Assembly: GCA_944989445.1 (NCBI GenBank)
Contig: CALYLW010000550.1
Location: 804,044 to 868,043 of the forward strand
Direction of reading: 5' to 3'
Origin: Ampullaceana balthica
Lineage: Eukaryota; Mollusca; Gastropoda; Lymnaeidae
DNA: 64,000 nucleotides
The position numbers and the translations under genes were made by a program. Shown here in pieces: positions 21,286 to 32,920 of the stretch (position 1 is its first letter; every line of letters begins with the position of its first letter). The notes under the pieces are model-generated. The model did not search any database. It was given only the letters and a program-made list of their open reading frames with translations, and was not told the DNA's origin.

Positions 21286-24200
21286 CTCTTCCTCACCTTT
21301 CTGTCCGCTCCTCTCTTATTTCCCATCAACTCTCTTCCTCACCTTTCTGTCCGCTCCTCTCTTATTTCCCCATCAACTCTCTTCCTCACCTTTCTGTCCG
21401 CTCATCTCTTATTTCCCCATCAACTCTCTTTCTCACCTTTCTGTCCGCTCCTCTCTTATTTCCCCACCAACTCTCTTCCTCACCTTTCTGTCCGCTCCTC
21501 TCTTATGTCTCTAGGGGACGCGGTGGTCGAGTGGCAGCGCACTGGACTGTCGTACCGATGGTCACGGGTTCGAATCCGTGTGAAGGCAAGGGTTTGTTCC
21601 CGGGGCCTAGGGCGTCCCTGAGTCACCCCGCTCCGAATGGGTACCTAACTACATAGTGTTAGGCGGCTGGGTAATGCGTGGAACCCACAAAGCCGTGGCC
21701 TGTGAATGCTGCATCACTTGCCAACAGATCATCTGTCATGGTCTGTGTACGCAACTATCTTCTGCATTGAAGGAGCGTCTGTATAGATAAGATAAGATGT
21801 CTCCACCAACTCTCTTCCTAACCTTTTTGTCCGCTCCTCTCTTATTTCCCCATCACCTCTCTTCCACACCTTTCTGTCCCACTCCTCTCTTAATTCCCCA
21901 CATCAACTCTCTTTCTCACCTTTCTCTCCGCTCCTCTCTTATTTCCCTATCAACTCTCTTCCTCACTCTCTGTCCACTACTCTCTTATTTTCCCATCAAA
22001 TCTCTTCCTCACTTTCTGTCCGCTCCTCTCCTATTTCCCAATCAACTCTCTTCCTCACTTTCTGTCCGCTCCTTTCTTATTTCCCCATCAACTCTCTTCC
22101 TCACCTTTCTGTCCGCTCCTCTCCTATGTCCCCACCAACTCTCTTCCACACCTTTCTTTCCCCTCTCTCTTATTTCCCTACCAACTCTCTTCTTCACCTT
22201 TTTGTCCGCTCCTCTCCTATTTCCCCATCAACTCTCTTCCTGACTTTCTGTCCGCTCCTTTCTTATTTCCCCATCAACTCTCTTCCTCACCTTTCTGTCC
22301 GCTCCTCTCCTATGTCCCCACCAACTCTCTTCCACACCTTTCTTTCCACTCCTCTCTTATTTCCCTACCAACTCTCTTCTTCACCTTTTTGTCCGCTCCT
22401 CTCTTATTTCCCTACCAACTCTCTTCTTCACCTTTTAGTCCGCTCCTTTCTTATTTCCCCATCAACTCTCTTCCTCACCTTTCTGTCCGCTCCTCTATTA
22501 TTTCCCCATCAACTCTCTTCCTAACTTTCTGTCCACTCCTCTCTTATTTCCCCATCAACTCTCTTCCTCACCTTTCTGTCCGCTCCTCTATTATTTCCCC
22601 ATCAACTCTCTTCCTCACTTTCTGTCCTCTCCTCTCTTATTTCCCCATCAACTCTCTTTCTCACTTTCTGTCCGCTCCTCTCTTATTTCCCCATCAACAC
22701 TCTTCCTCACCTTTCTGTCCGCTCCTCTCTTATTTCCCCACCAATTCTCTTCCTCACCTTTCTGTCCACTCCTCTCTTATTTCCCCATCAACTCTCTTCC
22801 TCACCTTTCTGCCCGCTCCTCTCTTATTTCCCCACCAACTCTCTTCATCACCTTTCTGTCCGCTCCTCTCTTATTTCCCCATCAACTCTCTTCCTCACCT
22901 TTCTGCCCGCTCCTCTCTTATTTCCCCATCAACTCTCTTCCTCACCTTTCTGTCCGCTCCTCTCCTATGTCCCTACCAACTCTCTTCCACACCTTTCTTT
23001 CCGCTCCTCTCTTATTTCCCTACCAACTCTCTTCTTCACCTTTTTGTCCGCTGCTCTCTTATTTCCCTACCAACTCTCTTCTTCACCTTTTAGTCCGCTC
23101 CTTTCTTATTTCCCCACCAACTCTCTTCCTCACCTTTCTGTCCGCTCCTCTATTATTTCCCCATCAACTCTCTTCCTAACTTTCTGTCCACTCCTCTCTT
23201 ATTTCCCCATCAACTCTCTTCCTCACCTTTCTGTCCGCTCCTCTATTATTTCCCCATCAACTCTCTTCCTCACCTTTCTGTCCGCTCCTCTCTTATTTCC
23301 CCACCAATTCTCTTCCTCACTTTCTGTCCACTCCTCTCTTATTTCCCCATCAACTCTCTTCCTCACCTTTCTGCCCGCTCCTCTCTTATTTCCCCATCAA
23401 CTCTCTTCCTCACTTTCTGTCCGCTCATCTCTTATTTCCCCATCAACTCTCTTCCTCACCTTTCTGTCCGCTCCTCTCTTATTTCCCCATCAACTCTCTT
23501 CCTCACCTTTCTGCCCGCTCCTCTCTTATTTCCCCACCAACTCTATTCATCACCTTTCTGTCCGCTCCTCTCTTATTTCCCCATCAACTCTCTTCCTCAC
23601 CTTTCTGTCCGCTCCTCTCTTATTTCACCATCAACTCTCTTCCTCACCTTTCTGCCCGCTCCTCTCTTATTTCCCCACCAACTCTCTTCCTCACCTTTCT
23701 GTCCGCTCCTCTCTTATTTCCCCATCAACTCTCTTCCTCACCTTTCTGTCCGCTCCTCTCTTATTTCACCATCAACTCTCTTCCTCACCTTTCTGCCCGC
23801 TCCTCTCCTATGTCCCCACCAACTTTCTTCCACACCTTTCTTTCCGCTCCTCTCTTATTTCCCTACCAACTCTCTTCTTCACCTTTTTGTCCGCTCCTCT
23901 CTTATTTCCCTACCAACTCTCTTCTTCACCTTTTAGTCCGCTCCTTTCTTATTTCCCCATCAACTCTCTTCCTCACTTTTCTGTCCGCTCCTCTATTTTT
24001 ACCCCATCAACTCTCTTCCTAACTTTCTGTCCACTCCTCTCTTATTTCCCCATCAACTCTCTTCCTCACCTTTCTGTCCGCTCCTCTATTATTTCCCCAT
24101 CAACTCTCTTCCTCACTTTCTGTCCGCTCCTCTCTTATTTCCCCATCAACTCTCTTCCTCACTTTCTGTCCGCTCTTCTCTTATTTCCCCATCAACTCTC

Positions 24201-27200
24201 TTCCTCACCTTTCTGTCCGCTCCTCTCTTATTTCCCCACAATTCTCTTCCTCACCTTTCTGTCCACTCCTCTCTTATTTCCCCATCAACTCTCTTCCTCA
24301 CCTTTCTGCCCGCTCCTCTCTTATTTCCCCACCAACTCTCTTCATCACCTTTCTGTCCGCTCCTCTCTTATTTCCCCATCAACTCTCTTCCTCACCTTTC
24401 TGCCCGCTCCTCTCTTATTTCCCCATCAACTCTCTTCCTCACTTTCTGTCCGCTCCTCTCTTATTTCCCCATCAACTCTCTACCTCACTTTCTGTCCGCT
24501 CCTCTCTTATTTCCCCATCAACTCTCTTCCTCACCTTTCTGTCCGCTCCTCTCTTATTTCCCCACCAACTCTCTTCCTCACCTTTCTGTCCGCTCCTCTC
24601 TTATTTCCCCATCAACTCTCTTCCTCACATTTCTGCCCGCTCCTCTCTTATTTCCCCACCAACTCTCTTCCTCACCTTTCTGTCCGCTCCTCTCTTATTT
24701 CACCATCAACTCTCTTCCTCACCTTTCTGCCCGCTCCTCTCTTATTTCCCCACCAACTCTCTTCCTCACCTTTCTGTCCGCTCCTCTCTTATTTCCCTAC
24801 CAACTCTCTTCTTCACCTTTTTGTCCGCTCCTCTCTTATTTCCCTACCAACTCTCTTCTTCACCTTTTAGTCCGCTCCTTTCTTATTTCCCCATCAACTC
24901 TCTTCCTCACTTTTCTGTCCGCTCCTCTATTTTTACCCCATCAACTCTCTTCCTCACCTTTCTGTCCGCTCCTCTCTTATTTCCCCATCAACTCTCTTAC
25001 TCACCTTTCTGTCCGCTCCTCTCTTATTTCACCATCAACTCTCTTCCTCACCTTTCTGCCCGCTCCTCTCTTATTTCCCCACCAACTCTCTTCCTCACCT
25101 TTCTGTCCGCTCCTCTCTTATTTCACCATCAACTCTCTTCCTCACCTTTCTGCCCGCTCCTCTCTTATTTCCCCACCAACTCTCTTCCTCACCTTTCTGC
25201 CCGCTCCTCTCCTATGTCCCCACCAACTCTCTTCCACACCTTTCTTTCCGCTCCTCTCTTATTTCCCTACCAACTCTCTTCTTCACCTTTTTGTCCGCTC
25301 CTCTCTTATTTCCCTACCAACTCTCTTCTTCACCTTTTAGTCCGCTCCTTTCTTATTTCCCCATCAACTCTCTTCCTCACTTTTCTGTCCGCTCCTCTAT
25401 TTTTACCCCATCAACTCTCTTCCTAACTTTCTGTCCACTCCTCTCTTATTTCCCCATCAACTCTCTTCCTCACCTTTCTGTCCGCTCCTCTATTTTTTCC
25501 CCATCAACTCTCTTCCTCACTTTCTGTCCGCTCCTCTCTTATTTCCCCATCAACTCTCTTCCTCACTTTCTGTCCGCTCCTCTCTTATTTCCCCATCAAC
25601 TCTCTTCCTCACCTTTCTGTCCGCTCCTCTCTTATTTCCCCACCAATTCTCTTCCTCACCTTTCTGTCCACTCCTCTCTTATTTCCCCATCAACTCTCTT
25701 CCTCACCTTTCTGCCCGCTCCTCTCTTATTTCCCCACCAACTCTCTTCATCACCTTTCTGTCCGCTCCTCTCTTATTTCCCCATCAACTCTCTTCCTCAC
25801 CTTTCTGCCCGCTCCTCTCTTATTTCCCCATCAACTCTCTTCCTCACTTTCTGTCCGCTCCTCTCTTATTTCCCCATCAACTCTCTACCTCACTTTCTGT
25901 CCGCTCCTCTCTTATTTCCCCATCAACTCTCTTCCTCACCTTTCTGTCCGCTCCTCTCTTATTTCCCCACCAACTCTATTCCTCACCTTTTTGTCCGCTC
26001 CTCTCTTATTTCCCCATCAACTCTCTTCCTCACATTTCTGCCCGCTCCTCTCTTATTTCCCCACCAACTCTATTCATCACCTTTCTGTCCGCTCCTCTCT
26101 TATTTCCCCATCAACTCTGTTCCTCACCTTTCTGTCCGCTCCTCTCTTATTTCACCATCAACTCTCTTCCTCACCTTTCTGCCCGCTCCTCTCTTATTTC
26201 CCCACCAACTCTCTTCCTCACCTTTCTGTCCGCTCCTCTCTTATTTCCCCATCAACTCTCTTCCTCACCTTTCTGTCCGCTCCTCTCTTATTTCACCATC
26301 AACTCTCTTCCTCACCTTTCTGCCCGCTCCTCTCTTATTTCCCCACCAACTCTCTTCCTCACCTTTCTGTCCGCTCCTCTCTTATTTCCCCACCAACTCT
26401 CTTCCTCACCTTTCTGCCCGCTCCTCTCTTATTTCCCCACCAACTCTCTTCCTCACCTTTCTGTCCGCTCCTCTCTTATTTCCCCATCAACTCTCTTCCT
26501 CACCTTTCTGCCCGCTCCTCTCTTATTTCCCCACCAACTCTCTTCCTCACCTTTCTGTCCGCTCCTCTCTTATTTCCCCATCAACTCTCTTCCTCACATT
26601 TCTGCCCGCTCCTCTCTTATTTCCCCACCAACTCTATTCATCACCTTTCTGTCCGCTCCTCTCTTATTTCCCCATCAACTCTCTTCCTCACCTTTCTGTC
26701 CACTCCTCTCTTATTTCACCATCAACTCTCTTCCTCACCTTTCTGCCCGCTCCTCTCTTATTTCCCCACCAACTCTCTTCCTCACCTTTCTGTCCGCTCC
26801 TCTCTTATTTCCCCATCAACTCTCTTCCTCACCTTTCTGTCCGCTCCTCTCTTATTTCACCATCAACTCTCTTCCTCACCTTTCTGCCCGCTCCTCTCTT
26901 ATTTCCCCACCAACTCTCTTCCTCACCTTTCTGTCCGCTCCTCTCTTATTTCCCCACCAACTCTCTTCCTCACCTTTCTGCCCGCTCCTCTCTTATTTCC
27001 CCATCAACTCTCTTCCTCACCTTTCTGTCCGCTCCTCTCTTATTTCCCCACCAACTCTCTTCCTCACCTTTCTGTCCGCTCCTCTCTTATTTCCCCATCA
27101 GCTCTCTTCCTCACCTTTCTGTCCGCTCCTCTCTTATTTCACCATCAACTCTCTTCCTCACCTTTCTGCCCGCTCCTCTCTTATTTCCCCACCAACTCTC

Positions 27201-27281
27201 TTCCTCACCTTTCTGTCTGCTCCTCTCTTATTTCCCCACCAACTCTCTTCCTCACCTTTCTGTCCGCTCCTCTCTTATTTC
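21286..27281. repeat. 47-bp pyrimidine-strand satellite, about 120 units
   Basis: The unit is 47 bp: CTTCCTCACCTTTCTGTCCG, then CTCCTCTCTTATTTCCCCAT, then CAACTCT. The plus strand is almost free of G, apart from one or two per unit. Variants include CACCAACT for CATCAACT, CTGCCCGC for CTGTCCGC, 46-bp units with CACTTTCTG, and a marked TATGTCCC...CCACACC block. Because the plus-strand unit lacks stops and 47 is not a multiple of three, the frame rotates through all three phases and very long open frames result. A SINE interrupts the array at 21,512-21,796. Confidence 0.97.
21512..21796 (+). mobile_element. tRNA-derived SINE, copy 1
   Basis: The head has a polymerase III A box (TGGTCGAGTGG, 21,524-21,534) and B box (GGTTCGAATCC, 21,567-21,577) about 43 bp apart. 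A conserved-looking central body follows. The 3' end, GCAACTATCTTCTGCATTGA to GATAAGAT, matches the LINE 3' end in this window. ATGTCTC flanks the element on both sides (21,505-21,511 and 21,797-21,803), a 7-bp target duplication in a satellite unit. Confidence 0.92.
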
Positions 27282-27336
27282 CACACAATGTATTCAAATC
27301 CACTAAAAGCACAATTGCAAAACAACGTCCACTTTA

Positions 27337-27850
27337 TGATGTGTCTGTCATGTAATTATGTGTCTATCATGTGATGAGGTGTCTGCCATTTGATGATGTG
27401 TCTGCCATTTGATGATGTGTCTGTCATGTGATGATGTGTCTGTCATTGAATGATGTGTCTGTCATGTGATGATGTGTCTGCCATTTGATGATGTGTCTGT
27501 CATGTGATGATGTGTCTGCCATTTGATGATGTGTCTGCCATTTGATGATGTGTCTGTCATGTGATGATCTGTCTGTCATGTGATGATGTGTCTGCCATTT
27601 GATGATGTGTCTGTCATGTGATGATGTGTCTGTCATGTGATTATGTGTCTGTCATGTGATGATGTGTCTGTCATGTGATGATGTGTCTGTCATGTGATGA
27701 TGTGTCTGTCATGTGATGATGTGTCTGTCATGTGATGATGTGTCTGCCATGTGATGATGTGTCTGTCATGTGATGATGTGTCTGCCATGTGATGATGTGT
27801 CTGCCATGTGATTATATGTCTGCCATTTGATGATTGTCTGCAAGTTGCTG
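27337..27850. repeat. 19-bp minisatellite, about 27 units
   Basis: The unit is GTGATGATGTGTCTGTCAT, with TTTGATGATGTGTCTGCCA variants. The 70-codon open frame on the minus strand is a by-product: three units give 57 bp, a 19-residue repeat. Confidence 0.95.
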
Positions 27851-28912
27851 ATGTGTCTGGCATTTGTCTGGCATTCCTTGTTGATCTACGCCTGTCGGGC
27901 GTAATTTCTCAGCCCCACCGTGTATATTTCGCGCGCCAGACGCAGCTACGCCTGTCTATTAACTGCTGAATGTCCTCAATCTCGTGGCTATGATCACAGT
28001 GGAGTAAGGGGCATTAATCGGGGGGATTACTCTCTTCTTAATGAAACTCTGCGTCGCCACCTACCTCCCGTCCCCCTTCTCACGTCCGGGCTTTAAGAAG
28101 GATCAAGCTCAAAGTATGTGGACGGTAGCGAGTACGTGAGCAAATACTACGATTGTATTCGCATCGGAAGACACACTGCGTGTCAACACCGATGAGAGTG
28201 TATTCGCACCTATGCGATACCGGTGCGAAGGGACAAGCGCGTGTGTGCTCACTGCAGCTGATGCGGCACGATGAGCCGTTGGCTTGTTTGGGGGGTAAAT
28301 AACCGAGTACTTAATGTTAGATTCGCCCGCAATGGAAGCTTTTAAGCGATCCCTCATTAAGTCGAGCCGAGTAAGTCATTATATCAACTGTGGGATCGAT
28401 TCTAGGATTAACAAACGATTTTGCTAAATTTTTTCTCCACAGTCACTAGATAGTTTTTAAATTTGTGAAGAAATTTTGCGAAGTGTGTCTGGTGGGGGAT
28501 GTGGGGGGTGCAGCGGGGGTGTCTCTAGCGTATTTAACCCCTAGTAGAGGTGTGAGAATTGTTCATTTGGGGTGTGAATGACGGTGCTTTCGGGGTGTTG
28601 GGGTGAATCGATGAGACGACAGTGATGACCCTCTGGGGGTTTGAGGTCACGGTCAATAAGCCCCGTGGGGGGGGGGAGGGGGACTATGTGGTTTATTATT
28701 TTAAAATGTATAATAGCAACATCTTTTATACTAATTCAAGGCTGCTGAGACGCAGATGAGGGAAAAAAATTGTTATGGTGTGTGTGTGTGGGGGAGGGGG
28801 AGGAGGGCGTGTAATTTTGTTGGTTGTTGAAGGACTTGGTTGAATGATAAAAACCTGTTTCAGGTCGTGGGAGATGATTCTATTGATTGATGGCGTGGTT
28901 TGTGGTTCCTTG
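27851..28912. other. Unassigned spacer
   Basis: This is unique-looking DNA with G-rich patches near 28,490-28,680 and a GTGTGTGTG run near 28,778. An 82-codon minus-strand frame (28,109-28,357) has no recognisable domain. No gene is supported. Confidence 0.5.
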
Positions 28913-29030
28913 TGTTCAGTTTATATTACATGTTATGAGACGGTCCCAGTAAGTAAGATATGTCTGATATGTTCAGTTTATATTACATGTTATGAGACGG
29001 TCCCAGTAAGTAAGATATGTCAGATGTGTT
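28913..29030. repeat. 57-bp tandem duplication
   Basis: Two copies of a unit starting TGTTCAGTTTATATTACATG and including GAGACGGTCCCAGTAAG. They are nearly identical. Confidence 0.9.
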
Positions 29031-29085
29031 CATGATAGTATGAAGTATCCAGGAGTCACTGGTGTATACAAAATTGTCTGAAGTA

Positions 29086-29360
29086 TCTTATCTTATCTAT
29101 ACAGACGCTCCTTCTATGCAGAAGATAGTTGCGTCCACAGACCATGACAGATGATCTGTTGGCAAGTGATGCAGCATTCACAGGCCACGGCTTTGTGGGT
29201 TCCACGCATTACCCAGCCGCCTAAGTGTTAGGTACCCAATCGGAGCGGGGTGACTCAGGGACGCCCAAGGCCCCGGGAAGAAACCCTTGCCTTCACACGG
29301 ATTCGAACCCGTGACCATCGGTGCGACAGTCCAGAGCGCTGCCACTCGACCACCGCGTCC
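29086..29360 (-). mobile_element. tRNA-derived SINE, copy 2
   Basis: In minus orientation: tail TATCTTATCTTATC on the left, then the LINE-like 3' end, central body and tRNA-like head, ending at CGACCACCGCGTCC. Both polymerase III boxes are intact in reverse complement. Compared with the other two copies it lacks about 9 bp (CTACATGTA) in the body. Confidence 0.9.
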
Positions 29361-29794
29361 AGGATTCACTGATGTATACAAAATTGTCTGAAGTATCCAG
29401 GATTCACTGATGGATACAAAATTATCTGAAGTATCCAGGATTCACTGGTGTATACAAAATTGTCTGAAGTATCCAGGATTCACTGGTGTATACAAAATTG
29501 TGTGATGTATCCAGGATTCACTGATGTATACAAAATTGTGTGATGTATCCAGGATTCACTGTTGGATACAAAATTATCTGAAGTATCCAGGATTCACTGA
29601 TGTATACAAAATTGTCTGAAGTATCCAGGATTCACTGATGTATACAAAATTGTCTGAAGTATCCAGGATTCACTGATGTATACAACATTGTCTGAAGTAT
29701 CCAGCATTCACTGGTGTATACAAAATTGTCTGAAGTATCCAGGATTCACTGATGTATACAAAATTGTGTGATGTATCCAGGATTCACTGATGGA

Positions 29795-30087
29795 TCTTAT
29801 CTTCTTCTTATCTTATCTATACAGACGCTCCTTCTATGCAGAAGATAGTTGCGTCCACAGACCATGACAGATGATCTGTTGGCAAGTGATGCAGCATTCA
29901 CAAGCCACGGCTTTGTGGGTTCCACGCATTACCCAGCCGCCTAACTACATGTAGTGTTAGGTACCCATTAGGAGCGGGGTGACTCAGGGACGCCCTAGGC
30001 CCCGGGAACAAACCCTTGCCTTCACACGGATTCGAACCCGTGACCATCGGTACGACAGTCCAGTGCGCTGCCACTCGACCACCGCGT
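29795..30087 (-). mobile_element. tRNA-derived SINE, copy 3
   Basis: It has the same orientation and organisation as copy 2, with the CTACATGTA segment present. The tRNA head ends at CACCGCGT and is joined to an inverted stretch of the 38-bp array rather than to a normal array unit, so its 5' side has been rearranged after or during insertion. Confidence 0.9.
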
Positions 30088-30400
30088 ATCTAGATAAGAT
30101 ACTTCAGACAATTTTGTATACACCAGTGACTCCGCGTTTTGGATACAAAATTATCTGAAGTATCCAGGATTCACTGATGTATACAAAATTGTCTGAAGTA
30201 TCCAGAATTCACTGGTGTATACAAAATTGTGTGATGTATCCAGGATTCACTGATGTATACAAAATTGTCTGAAGTATCCAGGATGCACTGATGTATACAA
30301 AAGTGTCTGAAGTATCCAGGATTCACTGATGTATACAAAATTGTCTGAAGTATCCAGGATTCACTGATGTATACAAAATTGTCTGAAGTATACAAGAATA

Positions 30401-32920
30401 TCTAAAGTATGCACATGAACTACATGCACTAATATCTGAAGTAAACATAATCGTCTCAAATACAACGGTTTTCTAATTTAAACCAGATTTTCTGAAGTAT
30501 ACAAGAGTGTCTGATTTAAAACAATGTAATGGGGACCATATTTCTTATGTCACTCTCACACATAGTAAATTTGTTTTAAAAAATCTGTTATGACCCAAAC
30601 TTTCGATTGGACATAAACTGATAGGATAACTAAAATGAATGGACTCACGAAACGTAATGTGTGATAAAAGAGGCTTGAAAATGAGAAAGTTTAGAATAAT
30701 ATTTTTCAGTTTATCGCTGTGAAGTTGCATTGCAATTAAATTCTATAAAATATTCGCTGGTGCAATCTTTGCCTTATTTCAATGTTCGCTATATTGTTGC
30801 ACGTATGTTTAGATGCGCGATTGCGTTGAGTGGCAGACTAAAGTTCAGTCGTCGTTTAAAGCGTGCTGCACGCTGTTGGCGATGTTCTCATGAATGATTC
30901 TGTGCATGGCGGCTACGATCTTATTTATGCTGTTGTTGTTGCTTGAAAATAAGACATGCCATGCTAGAAAGATAATATGGTTCTATCAATTTAAAAAAAA
31001 AGTTACCTAAGGCTTAAACCACACAACAAAAAAAAAGACTTTTATGACGCGTCTTATGCTCGAGAGTTCCTTCTCACAATATGCTTTACTCGATTCGTTA
31101 TTATAATAATTTTTCTCAAATCCAAAATTTTAAATTACAAAGATATAATTTTAAATTGTGGATAGATACCACGACATTCAAACTTCTCGACGATTCCCTG
31201 CTATGAGATCAACCTTGACCCTTTGACCCCACAAAATGTGAGCTGACGTCACGGCGACATCTCAGACGACTGACTAGAAGTCGGAAGCCGTCGGTTTATC
31301 TGACTAAACAGATTTCTGTGTCTACACTCTGTGTCCAAGGGCCGAAATTGTGGCCCTCTTCATCAACGCTCGGCACCACAGCCTATTAATAGACGACTCT
31401 CGTCGCATCTCAGAACGAGGAAGTGACGTCATGAGATCTGACGTGTACGCAAGTTGGAGCACCTCTTGTAATCGACTCATTATTCAAATGATGCGCTTGC
31501 AGTCGATACTAGTATTACTCGAGAGGCCATAACAATCTATAATGTATCCGTATGAGCACAAGGTAAATGCAGACTTTAAATCTATCCTCTATGACTAACG
31601 ATTGGTGGGGAAGATTGGGGCGCTAGGGCTGCAGCTTTTGAGTGGCGCGAAAAAATGGGGATTTGAAAAGAATTATGATTTCAGAGGCACTTATGAATCA
31701 GATTATTTTGGAACATGAATGTACTTGGCGAGGTTGACTCGACTTAGAAATAATTTATTACAACAACAGAGCGTGGATGGGTTCTAATTTTAGGGAAATA
31801 TGGGATCTCATTTCATCACCTCATGTATGCGACATTTATAACTAACAAAGAAGGATTCTAACGGTTATTGTATCTTTGTCAATCAGTCATTGATGAGGTT
31901 AAGATCGCGGTGTCTGAGAGTAACATGTGTTCACAAGCACCTGACAGGTAGCTGGACTGTCTTCATCTAAACACAGACGCGTGACAAGACTCATGGGGTC
32001 ATAAAACACAAGACACATGGCTTGATCCGAGCGATCAATTTCACTTCGAGTTAGTCGGTTAAGATGTTAGATGAACGGAGCTGACAGGTTGTTAACTGTG
32101 GCGACCTCTTCGACCACGTGACTGGCCTGACCAGTTGGTAGTGACTTCTTGGTCAAGGATTAAAGTAATTCTCGATAAAGTCCGTCTAATATGTGTGATC
32201 GCCTGGCCTTCTGGCTATAATTATCTGTGATTACGACCCCGCACGGTCACTGAGCTAATGTGTTTATGTCAGCAATAAAAATGAACACGACAATTGTTAC
32301 CGTAGTGACACAGGATTCCTCGGTGTTTTTTTGTTTTGTTTTTGTTTTGGGGGGGGGAGTGGGGGCGTTGCTGTAAGCAGGAGCTCAATACCATGGAAAC
32401 CAGATATATGAACAAAGGGGGTTAAACTTGAGCACCCCACCCCCACCCCACCCCACCCCCACCCCACGGTTATCTTTTATCGGGAGTTTGTTGGTGTTAT
32501 TAAAAGTCAATACGCCAACGCGTCGTGATGTTAACAAGATTGAGACGAAGTCGTACACGCCTTCTGAGTTATCACTGAGAAAACGAGCTCATGAAATACC
32601 CAATCCCTCACAGACACACGCCCTCGTCCCGAAGTAGCGCCCTGACCGAGAAAGAAGTGGTATCTGCACAAGGCCCACAATCTATGTCACTGTCTTCAGA
32701 TACAGGGCGCATGAATTATTTAGAGCCTCACATTGGGAGATAGTTAATGAAACGATGTAACACTGATGGGAACGCAGGGGGGGGGAGGGAGACGTTTATA
32801 TGATTCGTTGTAATGGTTGCCAGGTGTCTTCTTATGGGGCAGTGGATGGGGGAGGGAGGAGAAGCGGTGGATGTGGTGGCGCTGTTCGTAACATTATGGT
32901 GGATTGGTAATGTGGTGTAA
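30401..32920. other. Largest low-repeat stretch; no gene recognised
   Basis: About 2.5 kb without long arrays. Open frames are short (60-70 codons) and show no domain. Two exact TGACGTCA palindromes lie at 31,244-31,251 and 31,424-31,431, with TTGACC half-sites spaced by two bases just before the first. A poly-C/CA tract lies at 32,430-32,470 and poly-G runs at 32,346 and 32,779. If any host regulatory DNA exists in the window, this is one of the better places to look, but I cannot show a promoter. Confidence 0.45.
31216..31431. promoter_or_regulatory. Candidate regulatory cluster (two CRE palindromes, TTGACC pair)
   Basis: TTGACCCTTTGACCCC at 31,215-31,230 gives two nuclear-receptor-type half-sites. 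TGACGTCA, the full cAMP-response/ATF palindrome, occurs at 31,244 and again 180 bp downstream. Co-occurrence in otherwise unrepetitive DNA is suggestive only. The same palindrome also occurs in a transposon in this window (42.7-43.0 kb), so chance or transposon origin is possible. Confidence 0.3.

Larger units (their letters stand above)
29031..30400. repeat. 38-bp minisatellite interrupted by two SINEs
   Basis: The unit is 38 bp: GTATCCAGGATTCACTGATG then TATACAAAATTGTCTGAA. Excluding the two SINE insertions there are about 21 units. After the second SINE, 30,088-30,133 is a short segment in inverted orientation. Confidence 0.93.

Noticed and set aside
25291..27306. 671-codon, 608-codon and 454-codon plus-strand open frames in the 47-bp array, hydrophobic Pro/Ser/Leu-rich
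   Set aside because: The unit has no stop on this strand and its length is not a multiple of three, so all three frames are open across many units. No conserved start, no silent-site bias, and start codons come from scattered unit variants.
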